Positions 1-8,660 of a stretch of DNA of 64,000 nt are shown here, piece after piece. The first letter of the stretch is position 1. The number at the start of each line of letters is the position of its first letter. Source of the stretch: Streptomyces sp. ISL-43 (lineage in GTDB: Bacteria; Actinomycetota; Actinomycetes; Streptomycetales; Streptomycetaceae); NCBI RefSeq assembly GCF_018614195.1, contig NZ_JAGGOT010000071.1, positions 62,001 to 126,000 of the forward strand, in the 5' to 3' direction. Below the pieces are notes generated by a model. It worked only from the letters and a program-made list of their open reading frames with translations. It was not told where the DNA came from and made no database searches. Position numbers and translations under genes: made by a program.

Positions 1-1
1 C

Positions 2-301
2 ACCGCCCGCGCCAAGGGCATGCCCGAGCGCACGGTCGTCGTCAAGCACGGGCTGCGCTCCGGCATGACCCCGATCCTCACCATCTTCGGCATCGACCTC
101 GGAGGCCTGCTCGCCGGAGCCGTCATCACCGAGTCCATCTTCGGACTCCCGGGCATCGGGCGGCTGTTCTACGGGGCGCTCGTCAACTCCGACCAGCCCG
201 TCGTCCTCGGGGTCACGCTGCTGGCCGCCTTCTTCATCGTCGTCGCGAACCTCGCCGTCGACCTCCTGTACGCCGTCATCGACCCGAGGGTGAGGTACTG
301 A
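2..301 (+). CDS. Peptide ABC transporter permease, DppB type (5' truncated)
   Basis: This is the C-terminal third of an inner-membrane permease of the dipeptide/oligopeptide (DppB/OppB) ABC family. The reading frame is open from base 2, so the start lies before the window. The first visible residues (TARAKGMPER) are the EAA-loop motif that docks the ATPases. They are followed by the LGGLLAGAVITESIFGLPG segment typical of DppB-type permeases, two hydrophobic helices and the usual C-terminal end DPRVRY. The stop overlaps the ATG of the next ATPase (TGATG), so the genes are translationally coupled. The DppC-type partner is presumably upstream, outside the window. Substrate is not readable from sequence; peptides or nickel/opine-like compounds are the family norm. 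Confidence 0.9.
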   Translation, partial: TARAKGMPERTVVVKHGLRSGMTPILTIFGIDLGGLLAGAVITESIFGLPGIGRLFYGALVNSDQPVVLGVTLLAAFFIVVANLAVDLLYAVIDPRVRY

Positions 302-1347
302 TGACCCCTGCTCCCCAGCCGCCCCCAGGGGCGCCGGTCCCCGGGGCTCCGCTCCTCGAAGTGCGGGACCTGCGCGTCACCTTCACCACACCGCGGGGCT
401 CCGTACGAGCCGTCGACTCCCTCGGCTTCACCGTCGAGGCCGGCCGCACCCTCGGCATCGTCGGCGAGTCGGGGTCGGGCAAGTCCGTCACCTCGCTCGC
501 CGTCATGGGCCTGCACCGGGGCGCCGAGATCGGCGGGTCCATCGCGCTGGCCGGGCAGGAGCTGACCACCCTGTCCGAAAGGCAGCTGTCCAAGCTGCGC
601 GGCCGCAAGATGGCCATGATCTTCCAGGACCCGCTGTCCAGCCTGCACCCCTACTACACGATCGGCGAGCAGATCGCCGAGCACTTCCGGGTCCACTTCA
701 AGGCCGGGCGGGCCGCCGCGAAGAGGCGCGCCGTCGACATGCTCGGCGAGGTCGGCATCCCCGAGCCCGCCCGCCGGGCGGGGGAGTACCCGCACCAGTT
801 CTCCGGCGGCATGCGCCAGCGGGCGATGATCGCCATGGCGCTGGCCTGCGAGCCCGAACTGCTCATCGCCGACGAGCCGACCACCGCCCTCGACGTCACC
901 GTGCAAGCGCAGATCCTGGAGCTGATCGCCCGGCTCCAGCAGGAGCGCGGCCTCGGCGTCGTCATGATCACCCACGACCTGGGCGTGGTGGCCAGGGTCG
1001 CCCACGAGGTCCTGGTCATGTACGGCGGCCGGGCCGCCGAACAGGCCCCGGTGGACGATCTGTTCGCTGACCCGGCGCATCCGTACACCCGGGGGCTGCT
1101 CGAATCGCTGCCCCGGCTGGACGACAGCGACGAGGAACCGCTGCGCGCCATCCCCGGCTCCCCGCCGTCGCTGCTGGCCCCGGCCCCGGGGTGCGCCTTC
1201 GCCCCCCGGTGCGCGGTGGCCGCCGCGGCCGCCGACGAGGAGCGCGAACGCTGTGCGAGCGTGCGGCCCGAGCTCGCGCCGTACGGAGACACCGCCCGCG
1301 AGGCGGCCTGCCACTTCGCGGGCGCCGTCCGGGAGGTGTCCCGATGA
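301..1347 (+). CDS. Peptide ABC transporter ATP-binding protein, DppD type
   Basis: The 348-residue cytoplasmic ATPase energises the peptide importer. Visible motifs are Walker A GESGSGKS (about residues 54-61), signature FSGGMRQR, Walker B LLIADEPTTALDVT and the H-loop ITHDLGVV. The C-terminal oligo-HPY extension carries a Cys cluster (PGCAFAPRC, later ERCASV, ACHF), the 4Fe-4S-type Cys set common in DppD/OppD. The start ATG overlaps the permease stop, and the stop overlaps the next ATG (ATGA). Length is normal for the family (about 330-350). The paired ATPase downstream makes this the standard heterodimeric D/F arrangement. Confidence 0.93.
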   Translation: MTPAPQPPPGAPVPGAPLLEVRDLRVTFTTPRGSVRAVDSLGFTVEAGRTLGIVGESGSGKSVTSLAVMGLHRGAEIGGSIALAGQELTTLSERQLSKLRGRKMAMIFQDPLSSLHPYYTIGEQIAEHFRVHFKAGRAAAKRRAVDMLGEVGIPEPARRAGEYPHQFSGGMRQRAMIAMALACEPELLIADEPTTALDVTVQAQILELIARLQQERGLGVVMITHDLGVVARVAHEVLVMYGGRAAEQAPVDDLFADPAHPYTRGLLESLPRLDDSDEEPLRAIPGSPPSLLAPAPGCAFAPRCAVAAAAADEERERCASVRPELAPYGDTAREAACHFAGAVREVSR

Positions 1348-2369
1348 CCACGGCGAAGAACGCCGCTCCGGCGCCCGCGCCGGTCCCGGCCGCCCGCACC
1401 GCGGACACCCGTCCGCTGCTGCGCGTGCGCGACCTCACCATGGCCTTCCCCGGCAAGCGGAGCGTGTCCGGGCGCCGGGGGGCACCCGTGCGCGCCGTCG
1501 ACGGGGTCTCCTTCGAGCTGTCGGCCGGCCAGACCCTGGGCCTCGTAGGGGAGTCGGGCTGCGGAAAGTCGACCACCGGCCGGATGCTGGTCCGGCTGCT
1601 GGAACCGACTTCCGGCAGCGTCGAGTTCGACGGGAAGGACATCACCCGGCTCTCCCAGGGAGCCCTGCGCCCGCTGCGCCGGCACGTGCAGATGGTCTTC
1701 CAGGACCCGCACTCCTCCCTCAACCCCCGCCAGACGGTGGCCCGGATCATCTCAGACCCGCTGTTGGTACAGGGTTCGAGCGCGGCGGACGCCCGCCGCC
1801 GGGCCGCCGAGCTGATGGAGCTCGTCGGACTGATCCCCGAGCACATAGACCGCTACCCGCACGAGTTCTCCGGCGGCCAGGCGCAGCGCATCGGCATCGC
1901 CCGGTCGCTCGCCACCAGTCCGCGCCTGATCATCGCCGACGAGCCGGTCTCCGCGCTCGACGTCTCCGTCCAGGCGCAGATCGTGAACCTGATGGAGCGG
2001 CTGCGCGCCGAACTGGGCCTGGCCTACGTGTTCATCGCGCACGACCTCTCCGTCGTCAAACGGGTCAGCGACCGGGTCGCCGTCATGTACCTCGGCCGGA
2101 TCGTGGAGATCGGCGACAAGAAGTCGCTCTACGAGAACCCCCAGCACCCGTACACGCGGGCGCTGCTGTCCGCCGTACCGCTGCCCGACCCGGCGGCGGA
2201 GCGGCGGCGCGAGCGGATCGTGCTGCTCGGCGACCCGCCGAGCCCGGCCGCTCCGCCTCCGGGCTGCACCTTCCACCCCAGGTGCCCCATGGCGCAGGAG
2301 ATTTGCCGCACCGAGCGTCCGCTGCTGCGGATCGTCGCCTCCCGCGAGGTGGCCTGTCATCTGGTGTAG
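1344..2369 (+). CDS. Peptide ABC transporter ATP-binding protein, DppF type
   Basis: The 341-residue second ATPase of the peptide importer has Walker A GESGCGKST, signature FSGGQAQRIGIARSLA, Walker B LIIADEPVSALDVS, H-loop IAHDLSVV and an oligo-HPY C-terminus with PGCTFHPRCPMAQEIC. I use the ATG at 1344, which overlaps the preceding stop. The frame is open further upstream, but that part lies inside the previous gene and has no family similarity. It is the last gene of the operon: a 20-bp stem terminator follows at 2409-2452. Confidence 0.92.
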   Translation: MTTAKNAAPAPAPVPAARTADTRPLLRVRDLTMAFPGKRSVSGRRGAPVRAVDGVSFELSAGQTLGLVGESGCGKSTTGRMLVRLLEPTSGSVEFDGKDITRLSQGALRPLRRHVQMVFQDPHSSLNPRQTVARIISDPLLVQGSSAADARRRAAELMELVGLIPEHIDRYPHEFSGGQAQRIGIARSLATSPRLIIADEPVSALDVSVQAQIVNLMERLRAELGLAYVFIAHDLSVVKRVSDRVAVMYLGRIVEIGDKKSLYENPQHPYTRALLSAVPLPDPAAERRRERIVLLGDPPSPAAPPPGCTFHPRCPMAQEICRTERPLLRIVASREVACHLV

Positions 2370-2408
2370 GCGCAGGAGCCCGGGGGACTGACGGGGTACC
2401 CAGGGAAA

Positions 2409-2452
2409 GGGAGGGCCCCGGAGCCGATGACCATCGGCTCCGGGGCCCTCCC
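2409..2452. terminator. Bidirectional hairpin between convergent genes
   Basis: A perfect 20-bp inverted repeat with a 4-base GACC loop lies between the DppF-type gene (+) and the S9 peptidase (-). There is no T-run, as is usual in Streptomyces. Confidence 0.8.
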
Positions 2453-2466
2453 GGCGTCCGCGGGCC

Positions 2467-4554
2467 TCAGGCCAGGCCCAGCTCCTTGCGGAAGAACTCC
2501 AGTTCCAGGGCCATGACCTTCTCCCGCACCCCGCCGGGGGTCATGTGGGTGACGCCCGGCAGCGCGAGCAGCTGGTGGGGGCGGCCCGCGTCGTAAAGGG
2601 CCTGCGACAGCCGCAGGGTGTGCGACGCGTGGACGTTGTCGTCGGCCAGGCCCGTGACCAGCAGCAGCGGCCGCGACAGCCCCGCCGCGTCGGGGATCAG
2701 GCAGTCGCGCTCGTAGACCTCCGGGTGCTCCTGCGGCAGACCCAGGTAGCGCTCGGTGTACGCCGTGTCGTAGTGGCGGAAGTCGGTCGGCGCGGCCCCG
2801 GCGGCGGCCGCGTGGAAGACGTCCGGGCGGCGCAGCACCGCGAGCGCGGAGAGGTAGCCGCCGTAGGACCAGCCGCGGATGGCGACCCGGGTCAGGTCGA
2901 GGTCGCCGTGGCGTTCCCCGAGCGCGTGCAGGGCGGCGACCTGGTCGTCGAGGGTGACGTCGGAGAAGCCCCGGTACATGGCGTGCGTGAACTTCGGCGA
3001 GACGTAGGAGGTGCCGCGGTTGTCGATGGTGATCACGGCGAAGCCCTGGTCGGCCCACCACTGGCGGTGCTGCCAGCGGCGCGGCTCGGCGCTGACGTCC
3101 TGCATGCCGGGGCCGCCGTAACTGTCCAGCAGTACGGGCAGCCGCGTGCCGGGGACGTGCCCGCGCGGCAGCACGAGGGCGGTGGGGATCCCGTGCTCGG
3201 TGACCCGCTCCAGGGCCGGTACCACCCGGTACGGCAGCGGCTGCGACAGGTCGCCGGGGACGAACTCCCGCCCGTCGGCGGTCCGCAGGACGCGCCGGAT
3301 CCCCTCCGCGTCGGCGGAGGTCAGCAGCAGCGCGCCGGCGGACGCCTGCACGCAGTGCACTCCGGGCCCGTCCGCGAGCGGGCTCAGCTCGCCCGTGTCC
3401 GGATCCAGGAACAGCACCTGCTGCTCGGAGGGGTCCCGCCGGCCGGCCTCGATCAGCAGCCGGTTGCCGTGGACGCCGGCCACCTTGCGGACCTGGATCC
3501 CGTCCCCGGTGAGGAGTACGCCGTCCAGCGCGAGCGCGCGGGCGGCGCCGCCGGGGGTGTCGGCGCAGGTGAGCATCCGCCCGTCGGCGAGGCGCGCCGG
3601 GGTGCCGGGGAGCATCGGGTCCACCCACTGCGGGTGCGTGGTGCGCGACAGTTCCCGGGTGTGCCCGCCGGCCGGATCGGCGCTCAGCAGGAGGACGTTG
3701 CGCTGGAGCCGGTCCTGCACGGTGAGCAGGATCTCGGAGTCTGATTCCCAGCTCGCGTCGGAGACGTACGGGTAGGTCTGCGCGTCCCAGTCGAGGCGGA
3801 CGGCCGGGTCCCCGTCGGGCCCGAACACCCACAGCTGTACGTCCGCGTTTGGGCCGCCGGCCTCGGGGTAGGCGAAGTCCTCGGCGGGCAGTTCCGGGTG
3901 CGCCGGGTCGGCGAACCAGCGCCGCTGGAGGGCGGATTCGTCGACCCGGGCGGCGAGCAGGCTCCGCCCGTCGGGGGACCACCAGTGGCCCCGGTCGCGG
4001 CCGAGCTCCTCGGCGGCGGCGAATTCGGAGATGCCCCAGCGGGCCCCGTCGGCGGGGCTGATCCGGCCGCCGGGGGCGGTGTGCAGGGCGTCGTCGGCGA
4101 CGTACGCGACGCGAGAGCCGTCGGCGTTGGGGCGGGGGTCGAAGACGGGCCCGGCGGTGGGGACCTCCTTGGGCTGCGCGGGCTGCCCGGCTTCCGCGTC
4201 GCGGGTGACCTCGTAGAGCCGCCCGTGGAGCGCGAACACCGCGCGCCGGCCGTCGCCGGACAGTGCGTACGAGCCGATCCCGGCGGCCACCAGCCGGGTG
4301 CGCTCGCGCAGCCGGCGCTCGGCGACGGGGAGGGGCGCGGGCCCGGGGGACAGTTCGCGGGGGTCGGCGAGCCGGGTCTCGCTGCCGGTGGCGGTGTCCA
4401 GGACCCAGAGGGAGTCGAGGGAGTCGGTGGGGCCGGTGGAGCGGAGGAACCAGAGGAGCCGGCCTTCGTCGCCGAAGGCGAAGGCGCGCGGGGCGCCGTA
4501 GGTGAACCGGGCGGTGCTCGCGGAGAGCCTGAGGAAGTCATCCATGCGATCCAT
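2467..4554 (-). CDS. S9 family prolyl oligopeptidase / dipeptidyl peptidase IV-like
   Basis: The 695-residue serine peptidase has an N-terminal DPP-IV-type beta-propeller (about residues 40-430) and a C-terminal alpha/beta-hydrolase domain. Catalytic residues are readable: nucleophile Ser in GWSYGGYLS, Asp in TGLADDNVHASHT and His in LPGVTHMTPGG. The DNRGTSYVSPKF segment is the usual oxyanion-region motif of DPP-IV enzymes. I see no signal peptide, so a cytoplasmic peptide-degrading role is likely; it fits the convergent peptide importer but this is inference. The start chosen is the ATG at 4554; a second ATG nine bases on (4545) is equally possible and neither has a clear ribosome site. Confidence 0.9.
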   Translation of the reverse strand: MDRMDDFLRLSASTARFTYGAPRAFAFGDEGRLLWFLRSTGPTDSLDSLWVLDTATGSETRLADPRELSPGPAPLPVAERRLRERTRLVAAGIGSYALSGDGRRAVFALHGRLYEVTRDAEAGQPAQPKEVPTAGPVFDPRPNADGSRVAYVADDALHTAPGGRISPADGARWGISEFAAAEELGRDRGHWWSPDGRSLLAARVDESALQRRWFADPAHPELPAEDFAYPEAGGPNADVQLWVFGPDGDPAVRLDWDAQTYPYVSDASWESDSEILLTVQDRLQRNVLLLSADPAGGHTRELSRTTHPQWVDPMLPGTPARLADGRMLTCADTPGGAARALALDGVLLTGDGIQVRKVAGVHGNRLLIEAGRRDPSEQQVLFLDPDTGELSPLADGPGVHCVQASAGALLLTSADAEGIRRVLRTADGREFVPGDLSQPLPYRVVPALERVTEHGIPTALVLPRGHVPGTRLPVLLDSYGGPGMQDVSAEPRRWQHRQWWADQGFAVITIDNRGTSYVSPKFTHAMYRGFSDVTLDDQVAALHALGERHGDLDLTRVAIRGWSYGGYLSALAVLRRPDVFHAAAAGAAPTDFRHYDTAYTERYLGLPQEHPEVYERDCLIPDAAGLSRPLLLVTGLADDNVHASHTLRLSQALYDAGRPHQLLALPGVTHMTPGGVREKVMALELEFFRKELGLA

Positions 4555-4562
4555 GGAGTCAG

Positions 4563-4584
4563 TGTGGCATGTGAAATACCACAT
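4563..4584. promoter_or_regulatory. Nested inverted repeats in divergent promoter region
   Basis: Two nested inverted repeats (TGTGG/CCACA and ATGTG/CACAT, separated by AAATAC) lie in the 97-bp gap between the divergent S9 peptidase and MFS genes. The spot suits an operator, but no regulator gene is adjacent. Confidence 0.4.
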
Positions 4585-4651
4585 AGCATATGTCGCATCG
4601 CCTAGGCCGTTCGAGTGGTGACCCCCGGGGGACAGGTTTAGCGTCGAAAAA

Positions 4652-6211
4652 GTGGACCCGAACGCTTCGCCGAGCAATACCAGTACCGGGACCGACGGCA
4701 AGGTCCGAGGCAACGGCGGTGGTCACGGACTCGCTCTGCTCGTGATCGCGTCGTGCCAGCTCATGGTCGTTCTCGACATCACCATCGTGAACATCGCGCT
4801 GCCGCACATCCAGACCGCCCTCGACTTCTCCACCGAGAGCCTGTCCTGGGTGGTCAACGCCTACACCCTCACCTTCGGCGGCCTGCTGCTCCTCGGCGGC
4901 CGCATCGGCGACATCCTCGGCCGGCGGCGCGTCTTCATCTTCGGCGTACTGCTCTTCGGCCTCGCCTCGCTGCTGGGCGGATTCGCCCAGAACGCGGGCC
5001 AGCTGATGGCGGCCCGCGCCCTCCAGGGTGTCGGTGGCGCCATCGCCTCGCCGACCGCGCTCGCGCTGATCACCACGACCTTCCGCGAAGGACCGGAACG
5101 CAACCGGGCGTTCGGCGTCTTCGCCGGCGTATCGGCGGGCGGCGGCGCGATCGGACTGCTGGCCGGCGGCGTGCTCGTGGAGTGGCTGGACTGGCGCTGG
5201 GTGCTCTTCGTCAACGTCCCCATCGCCCTGCTGATCGCCGTGGCCACCCCGAAGGTGATCCGCGAGTCCGAACGCCACGCCGGACACTTCGACTTCGCGG
5301 GAGCCCTGCTCTCCACCGCCGGCATGGTCGCGCTGGTCTACGGATTCATCCGCGCGTCCCAGGACGGCTGGCGGGACGCACTGACGCTCGCCTCCTTCGG
5401 GGCGGCCGTGGTCCTGCTGACCCTCTTCGTCATCAACGAGCGGCGCTCGCCACAGCCGATCACCCCGCTGCACATGTTCGCCGACCGCAACCGGGCCGGA
5501 ACGTACGCGATCATGCTCTTCTTCGCCTGCGCGATCTTCGGCATGTTCTTCTTCCTGACCCTCTTCGTGCAGAACGTGCTGGGCTTCAGCCCGCTGCGGG
5601 CCGGACTCGCCTTCCTGCCGGTCAGCGCGATGGTCGCGGTCACGGCGGGGATCACCTCCCAGCTGCTGCCGAAGTTCGGGCCGAAGCCGTTCATGGTGAC
5701 GGGCTCCCTCCTGTCGGCCGCCGGACTGGCCTGGCTCACGCAGACCGACATCCACTCGACGTACCTGGGCAGCATCCTGGGCCCGATCCTGCTGTTCAGC
5801 GCCGGCATGGGCATGCAGTTCGTGTCCCTGACCCTGATGGCCCTCTCGAACGTCACCGACCGGGAGTCGGGCGCGGCCTCCGGACTGCTGAACGCCACGC
5901 AGCAGGTGGGCGGTTCGCTCGGACTGTCCATCCTGGTCACTGTCTTCGGCACGGCCAGCCGCAACGAGGCCAAGGACCAGGCGGGCGCCTTCCTGGGCAC
6001 GGCGACCCCGGAACAGAAGGCCTTCTTCGCCCGCACCAAGCAGTTCCCGAAGCCGTGGAGCGACCAGGTCCTCACCTCGGGCGTGAGCGCCGCCTTCGTG
6101 GCGGCGGCCGCCTTCACCCTGATCGCGGCGCTGACCGCGCTCTTCGTCATCCAGGTACGGCCCTCGGACCTCGCCCGGCTGCAGGGCAACCACACCCCGA
6201 AACCGGTCTGA
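4652..6211 (+). CDS. MFS drug:H+ antiporter-2 (DHA2) family transporter, 14 TMS
   Basis: The 519-residue integral membrane exporter has an N-terminal segment VVLDITIVNIALPHIQ typical of DHA2 proteins, loop motif GGRIGDILGRRR, antiporter-type motif around GVSAGGGAIGLLAGG, and enough hydrophobic segments for 14 helices. Such proteins export drugs, dyes or natural products by proton antiport. The GTG start at 4652 lacks a convincing Shine-Dalgarno; a TAGCGT-like -10 hexamer about 8 bases upstream suggests a leaderless mRNA. No TetR or MarR gene is next to it, which is unusual for this class. The substrate cannot be inferred. Confidence 0.92.
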   Translation: MDPNASPSNTSTGTDGKVRGNGGGHGLALLVIASCQLMVVLDITIVNIALPHIQTALDFSTESLSWVVNAYTLTFGGLLLLGGRIGDILGRRRVFIFGVLLFGLASLLGGFAQNAGQLMAARALQGVGGAIASPTALALITTTFREGPERNRAFGVFAGVSAGGGAIGLLAGGVLVEWLDWRWVLFVNVPIALLIAVATPKVIRESERHAGHFDFAGALLSTAGMVALVYGFIRASQDGWRDALTLASFGAAVVLLTLFVINERRSPQPITPLHMFADRNRAGTYAIMLFFACAIFGMFFFLTLFVQNVLGFSPLRAGLAFLPVSAMVAVTAGITSQLLPKFGPKPFMVTGSLLSAAGLAWLTQTDIHSTYLGSILGPILLFSAGMGMQFVSLTLMALSNVTDRESGAASGLLNATQQVGGSLGLSILVTVFGTASRNEAKDQAGAFLGTATPEQKAFFARTKQFPKPWSDQVLTSGVSAAFVAAAAFTLIAALTALFVIQVRPSDLARLQGNHTPKPV

Positions 6212-6284
6212 GCCGCCGCAGGGGGCGGAGCGGCCCCAGGGCGGGTGGGCCGTCAGCCGCCCCGGCTCCGCTAGCGCCGGCGCG

Positions 6285-7679
6285 TCACGCGTCCACGCGC
6301 CGGACCCGGCAGCGCGCCGGACCCTGGGTCTGCAGGGTGATCCCGGCGCTGACGGGGACCTCGGTGTCCACCGCCTCGAACTCGTAGGCCCGCAGGATCA
6401 TCGACAGCGCGATCACCGACTCCAGCATCGAGAAGTGCTGCCCGATGCAGGCGCGCGGCCCCCCGCCGAAGGGGAACCAGGCGTAGCGCGGCCGGGCAGC
6501 CTCCGCCTCCGGGGTGAACCGGTCGGGGTCGAAGCGCTCGGGGTCCGGCCAGTAGCGGGGGTGGCGGTGGGTCACCCACGGCGCCAGGATCACGTCGGCG
6601 CCCGCCGGGATCGTGTGCCCGTCGACCTCGGCCGCGGCGACCGAGCTCCGGCCGATGGTGGGGGCCGCCGGGTAGAGCCGCATGGCCTCCTTGAGCACCT
6701 GTGTGAGGTACGGGAGGCGGTCGAGGTCGGCGGCCCCGGGCGTACGGTCGCCCAGGACGGCGGCGATCTCGGCACGGGCCCGGCTCTGGATCCCGGGGTG
6801 GCGGCCGAGCAGGTGCAGGGAGAAGGCCAGCGAGGTGGCAGTGGTCTCGTGCCCGGCGAGCAGGAAGATCAGGACCTGCTCGCGCAGTTCGGTGGCGTCG
6901 AACTCCCCGTCGCCCGCGCTCGTGGCGGCGGCGAGCAGCGACAGCAGGTCCTTGCCCTCGCCCTCGCCGGCGGCGCCGCCCCGGCGCTCGGCGATGATCG
7001 CGTCGCAGACGCCGTACAGCTCGTCCAGGGCGGCGGCCGCCCGCTTGTTGTCCGGCGTGGGCCAGCTGCGGGGGACGTTGAGGGGGGAGTAGCCGCGGCG
7101 CAGCGCGTATTCGGTGATGACCGGAAAGCATCGGTGCACGACATCGGCGGTGGCGTCCACATCGGTGCCGAAGAGGATCCGGGAGACCGCGCGCAGCGCG
7201 AGGACCATCATCTCGTCCGCGACGTCGACGGTCGCGTCCGCGGCCTTCTCCCAGGCGGCCAGGGTCGAGGCGGTCTCGTCCGCGACGGCGCGGGCGTACC
7301 CGTCCACCCGGCGCTTGGTGAACAGCGGCTGGACCAGCCGCCGCTGGCGCAGGTAGTCCTCGTCCTGGCTGGTCAGCAGACCGTTGCCGAAGGAGTCGCG
7401 GACCTCCTGGTAGACGGCGTTGTCCTTGCGGAAGTTGGCCGCCTGCGTGGCCAGGACCTGCTGGACGCCCTCCGCCGAGAACACGCAGTGCAGCTCGGCG
7501 CGCAGCCCGGGCGGGCCGGCGGTGATCCGGACGACGTCGCCGTGCTCGCGCATCGCCCGCAGGTACGTACCGAGCGAGTCCGACTTCAGGTCGGCGAGCG
7601 AGCCGAGCAGCGGGGTACCCGCGAGGACGGGCGTTCGCGTACCGGAGCGGTTGCCCGCCCGTGTTGTCTCTGCTGCCAT
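6285..7679 (-). CDS. Cytochrome P450
   Basis: The 464-residue haem monooxygenase has an I-helix oxygen-activation motif AGHETTA, K-helix ExxR as EAMR, the PERF-region PERFDPDRF, and the haem-thiolate loop FGGGPRACIG with the Cys ligand. It is longer than the usual ~400-residue actinobacterial P450s and resembles the classes acting on fatty acids or terpenoids, but the substrate is unknown. The start is the ATG at 7679. The frame remains open upstream into the excalibur gene, but that part is not P450-like. No ferredoxin or reductase gene is adjacent, so electron donors must be encoded elsewhere. Confidence 0.93.
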   Translation of the reverse strand: MAAETTRAGNRSGTRTPVLAGTPLLGSLADLKSDSLGTYLRAMREHGDVVRITAGPPGLRAELHCVFSAEGVQQVLATQAANFRKDNAVYQEVRDSFGNGLLTSQDEDYLRQRRLVQPLFTKRRVDGYARAVADETASTLAAWEKAADATVDVADEMMVLALRAVSRILFGTDVDATADVVHRCFPVITEYALRRGYSPLNVPRSWPTPDNKRAAAALDELYGVCDAIIAERRGGAAGEGEGKDLLSLLAAATSAGDGEFDATELREQVLIFLLAGHETTATSLAFSLHLLGRHPGIQSRARAEIAAVLGDRTPGAADLDRLPYLTQVLKEAMRLYPAAPTIGRSSVAAAEVDGHTIPAGADVILAPWVTHRHPRYWPDPERFDPDRFTPEAEAARPRYAWFPFGGGPRACIGQHFSMLESVIALSMILRAYEFEAVDTEVPVSAGITLQTQGPARCRVRRVDA

Positions 7680-7789
7680 GGCCCCGTCCTCAGCGCTGTA
7701 CCGACGGGCTCGATTCTGCAGGCCGCCGCCGCCACGGACGAGGCCTGTCACGGCATACGGCCGAATACCGCCGCTGCCTTCCGGCCCGG

Positions 7790-8419
7790 CTATTTGTCGC
7801 AGGCGATGCCGTCGTTGTCGCGGTCGAGGTGCTTGCCGTAGCCGGGCTGGCCGCGCCGGATGGGGGCGGCGCCGGCGGCCTTGGCCTCGGCGCAGTTCTT
7901 GTAGCTGACGTCCTTGGGGCCGGGGGCCGGGGTCGGGGAGGACGCCGGTGCCGGCTTCGTCTTGCCCGGAGTCGGGGCGGGGGTCGGGGCGGGGGCCGGG
8001 GTCTTGGCGGGGCGCAGGGCGGCACCGGCCTGCTCCGGGCACGGGGTGCCGGGGGCGACGAGCGAGATCTCGACGGCGGTGGCGGGCGGCAGCGGGCTCC
8101 CGGCCGCCGGGGTCTGGAAGCAGACCGCCCACTGCGCGTGGTCGGCAGCCAGCGGGACGTCGACGTAGGCGCTGCGGACCTCGACCGGCTTGGTGACGAG
8201 CGGTTTGACGAGGGACTCGGCCTCGGCGGACTTCGTGCCGACGAGCGCGGGCATCGCGGGCGGCCCGGCGGACGCGCTCGGCGACGGTGCCGGACCGGGC
8301 TTGTCGGCACTCTTCGACGCGTCCGCGCCCTCACAGCCGGCGACCGCCAGGACGAGGGCCCCCGCCATCGCCGCCGTCACGAGAACGCTGCGGCCCCGGT
8401 GCCCGCTCCGCTGAAACAT
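7790..8419 (-). CDS. Lipoprotein with PASTA-like and excalibur domains
   Basis: The 209-residue secreted lipoprotein has an N-terminal signal with lipobox AVAGC, a Ser/Pro-rich linker, a PASTA-like stretch (PALVGTKSAEAESLVKPL), a Pro/Ala/Lys-rich low-complexity linker (PAPAPTPAPTPGKTKP), and a C-terminal excalibur domain with the calcium-type loop DRDNDGIACDK and a Cys pair. PASTA modules bind peptidoglycan or beta-lactam-like ligands; excalibur modules are found on cell-surface proteins. I chose the ATG at 8419 because a GGGGGG ribosome site lies 4-9 bases upstream; an in-frame ATG at 8443 is less likely. It is divergent from the ADP-ribosyltransferase. Confidence 0.82.
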   Translation of the reverse strand: MFQRSGHRGRSVLVTAAMAGALVLAVAGCEGADASKSADKPGPAPSPSASAGPPAMPALVGTKSAEAESLVKPLVTKPVEVRSAYVDVPLAADHAQWAVCFQTPAAGSPLPPATAVEISLVAPGTPCPEQAGAALRPAKTPAPAPTPAPTPGKTKPAPASSPTPAPGPKDVSYKNCAEAKAAGAAPIRRGQPGYGKHLDRDNDGIACDK

Positions 8420-8660
8420 GTGCCCCCCATGGCCGTCCCGCACTGATCCGCCGCAGCATACGCGGACCGGCGCCGCGCGTACGGCGAACAGGTGTCCCGT
8501 GGCCGGCAGGCCGGTCCGCGGGGGCGCCGGAGCGGCCTCCGCCGAAGGATCGTTCCTCCTTCAACTCGCCGCGATCTCAAGGCAGTCGGGCTCGCGGCGA
8601 CACGCTCACCATCGGGTGAGGATGCCTCCGCGGGCGGCGCCGGGACGCGAGGGTGGGCGC

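Noticed and set aside
169..1314. Long open frames antisense to the ATPase genes, and similar ones elsewhere
   Set aside because: High GC leaves few stops. These frames run opposite clear genes, with Arg/Gly/Pro/Ala-rich products lacking domains. They are shadows of real genes.
4652..7679. Biosynthetic cluster made of the MFS exporter and P450
   Set aside because: No synthase, tailoring or regulatory genes accompany them and the two genes are convergent, so no natural-product cluster is supported.
7680..7789. Small gene between the excalibur lipoprotein and P450 genes
   Set aside because: Only 110 bp, no start with ribosome site, and no coding bias beyond background GC.
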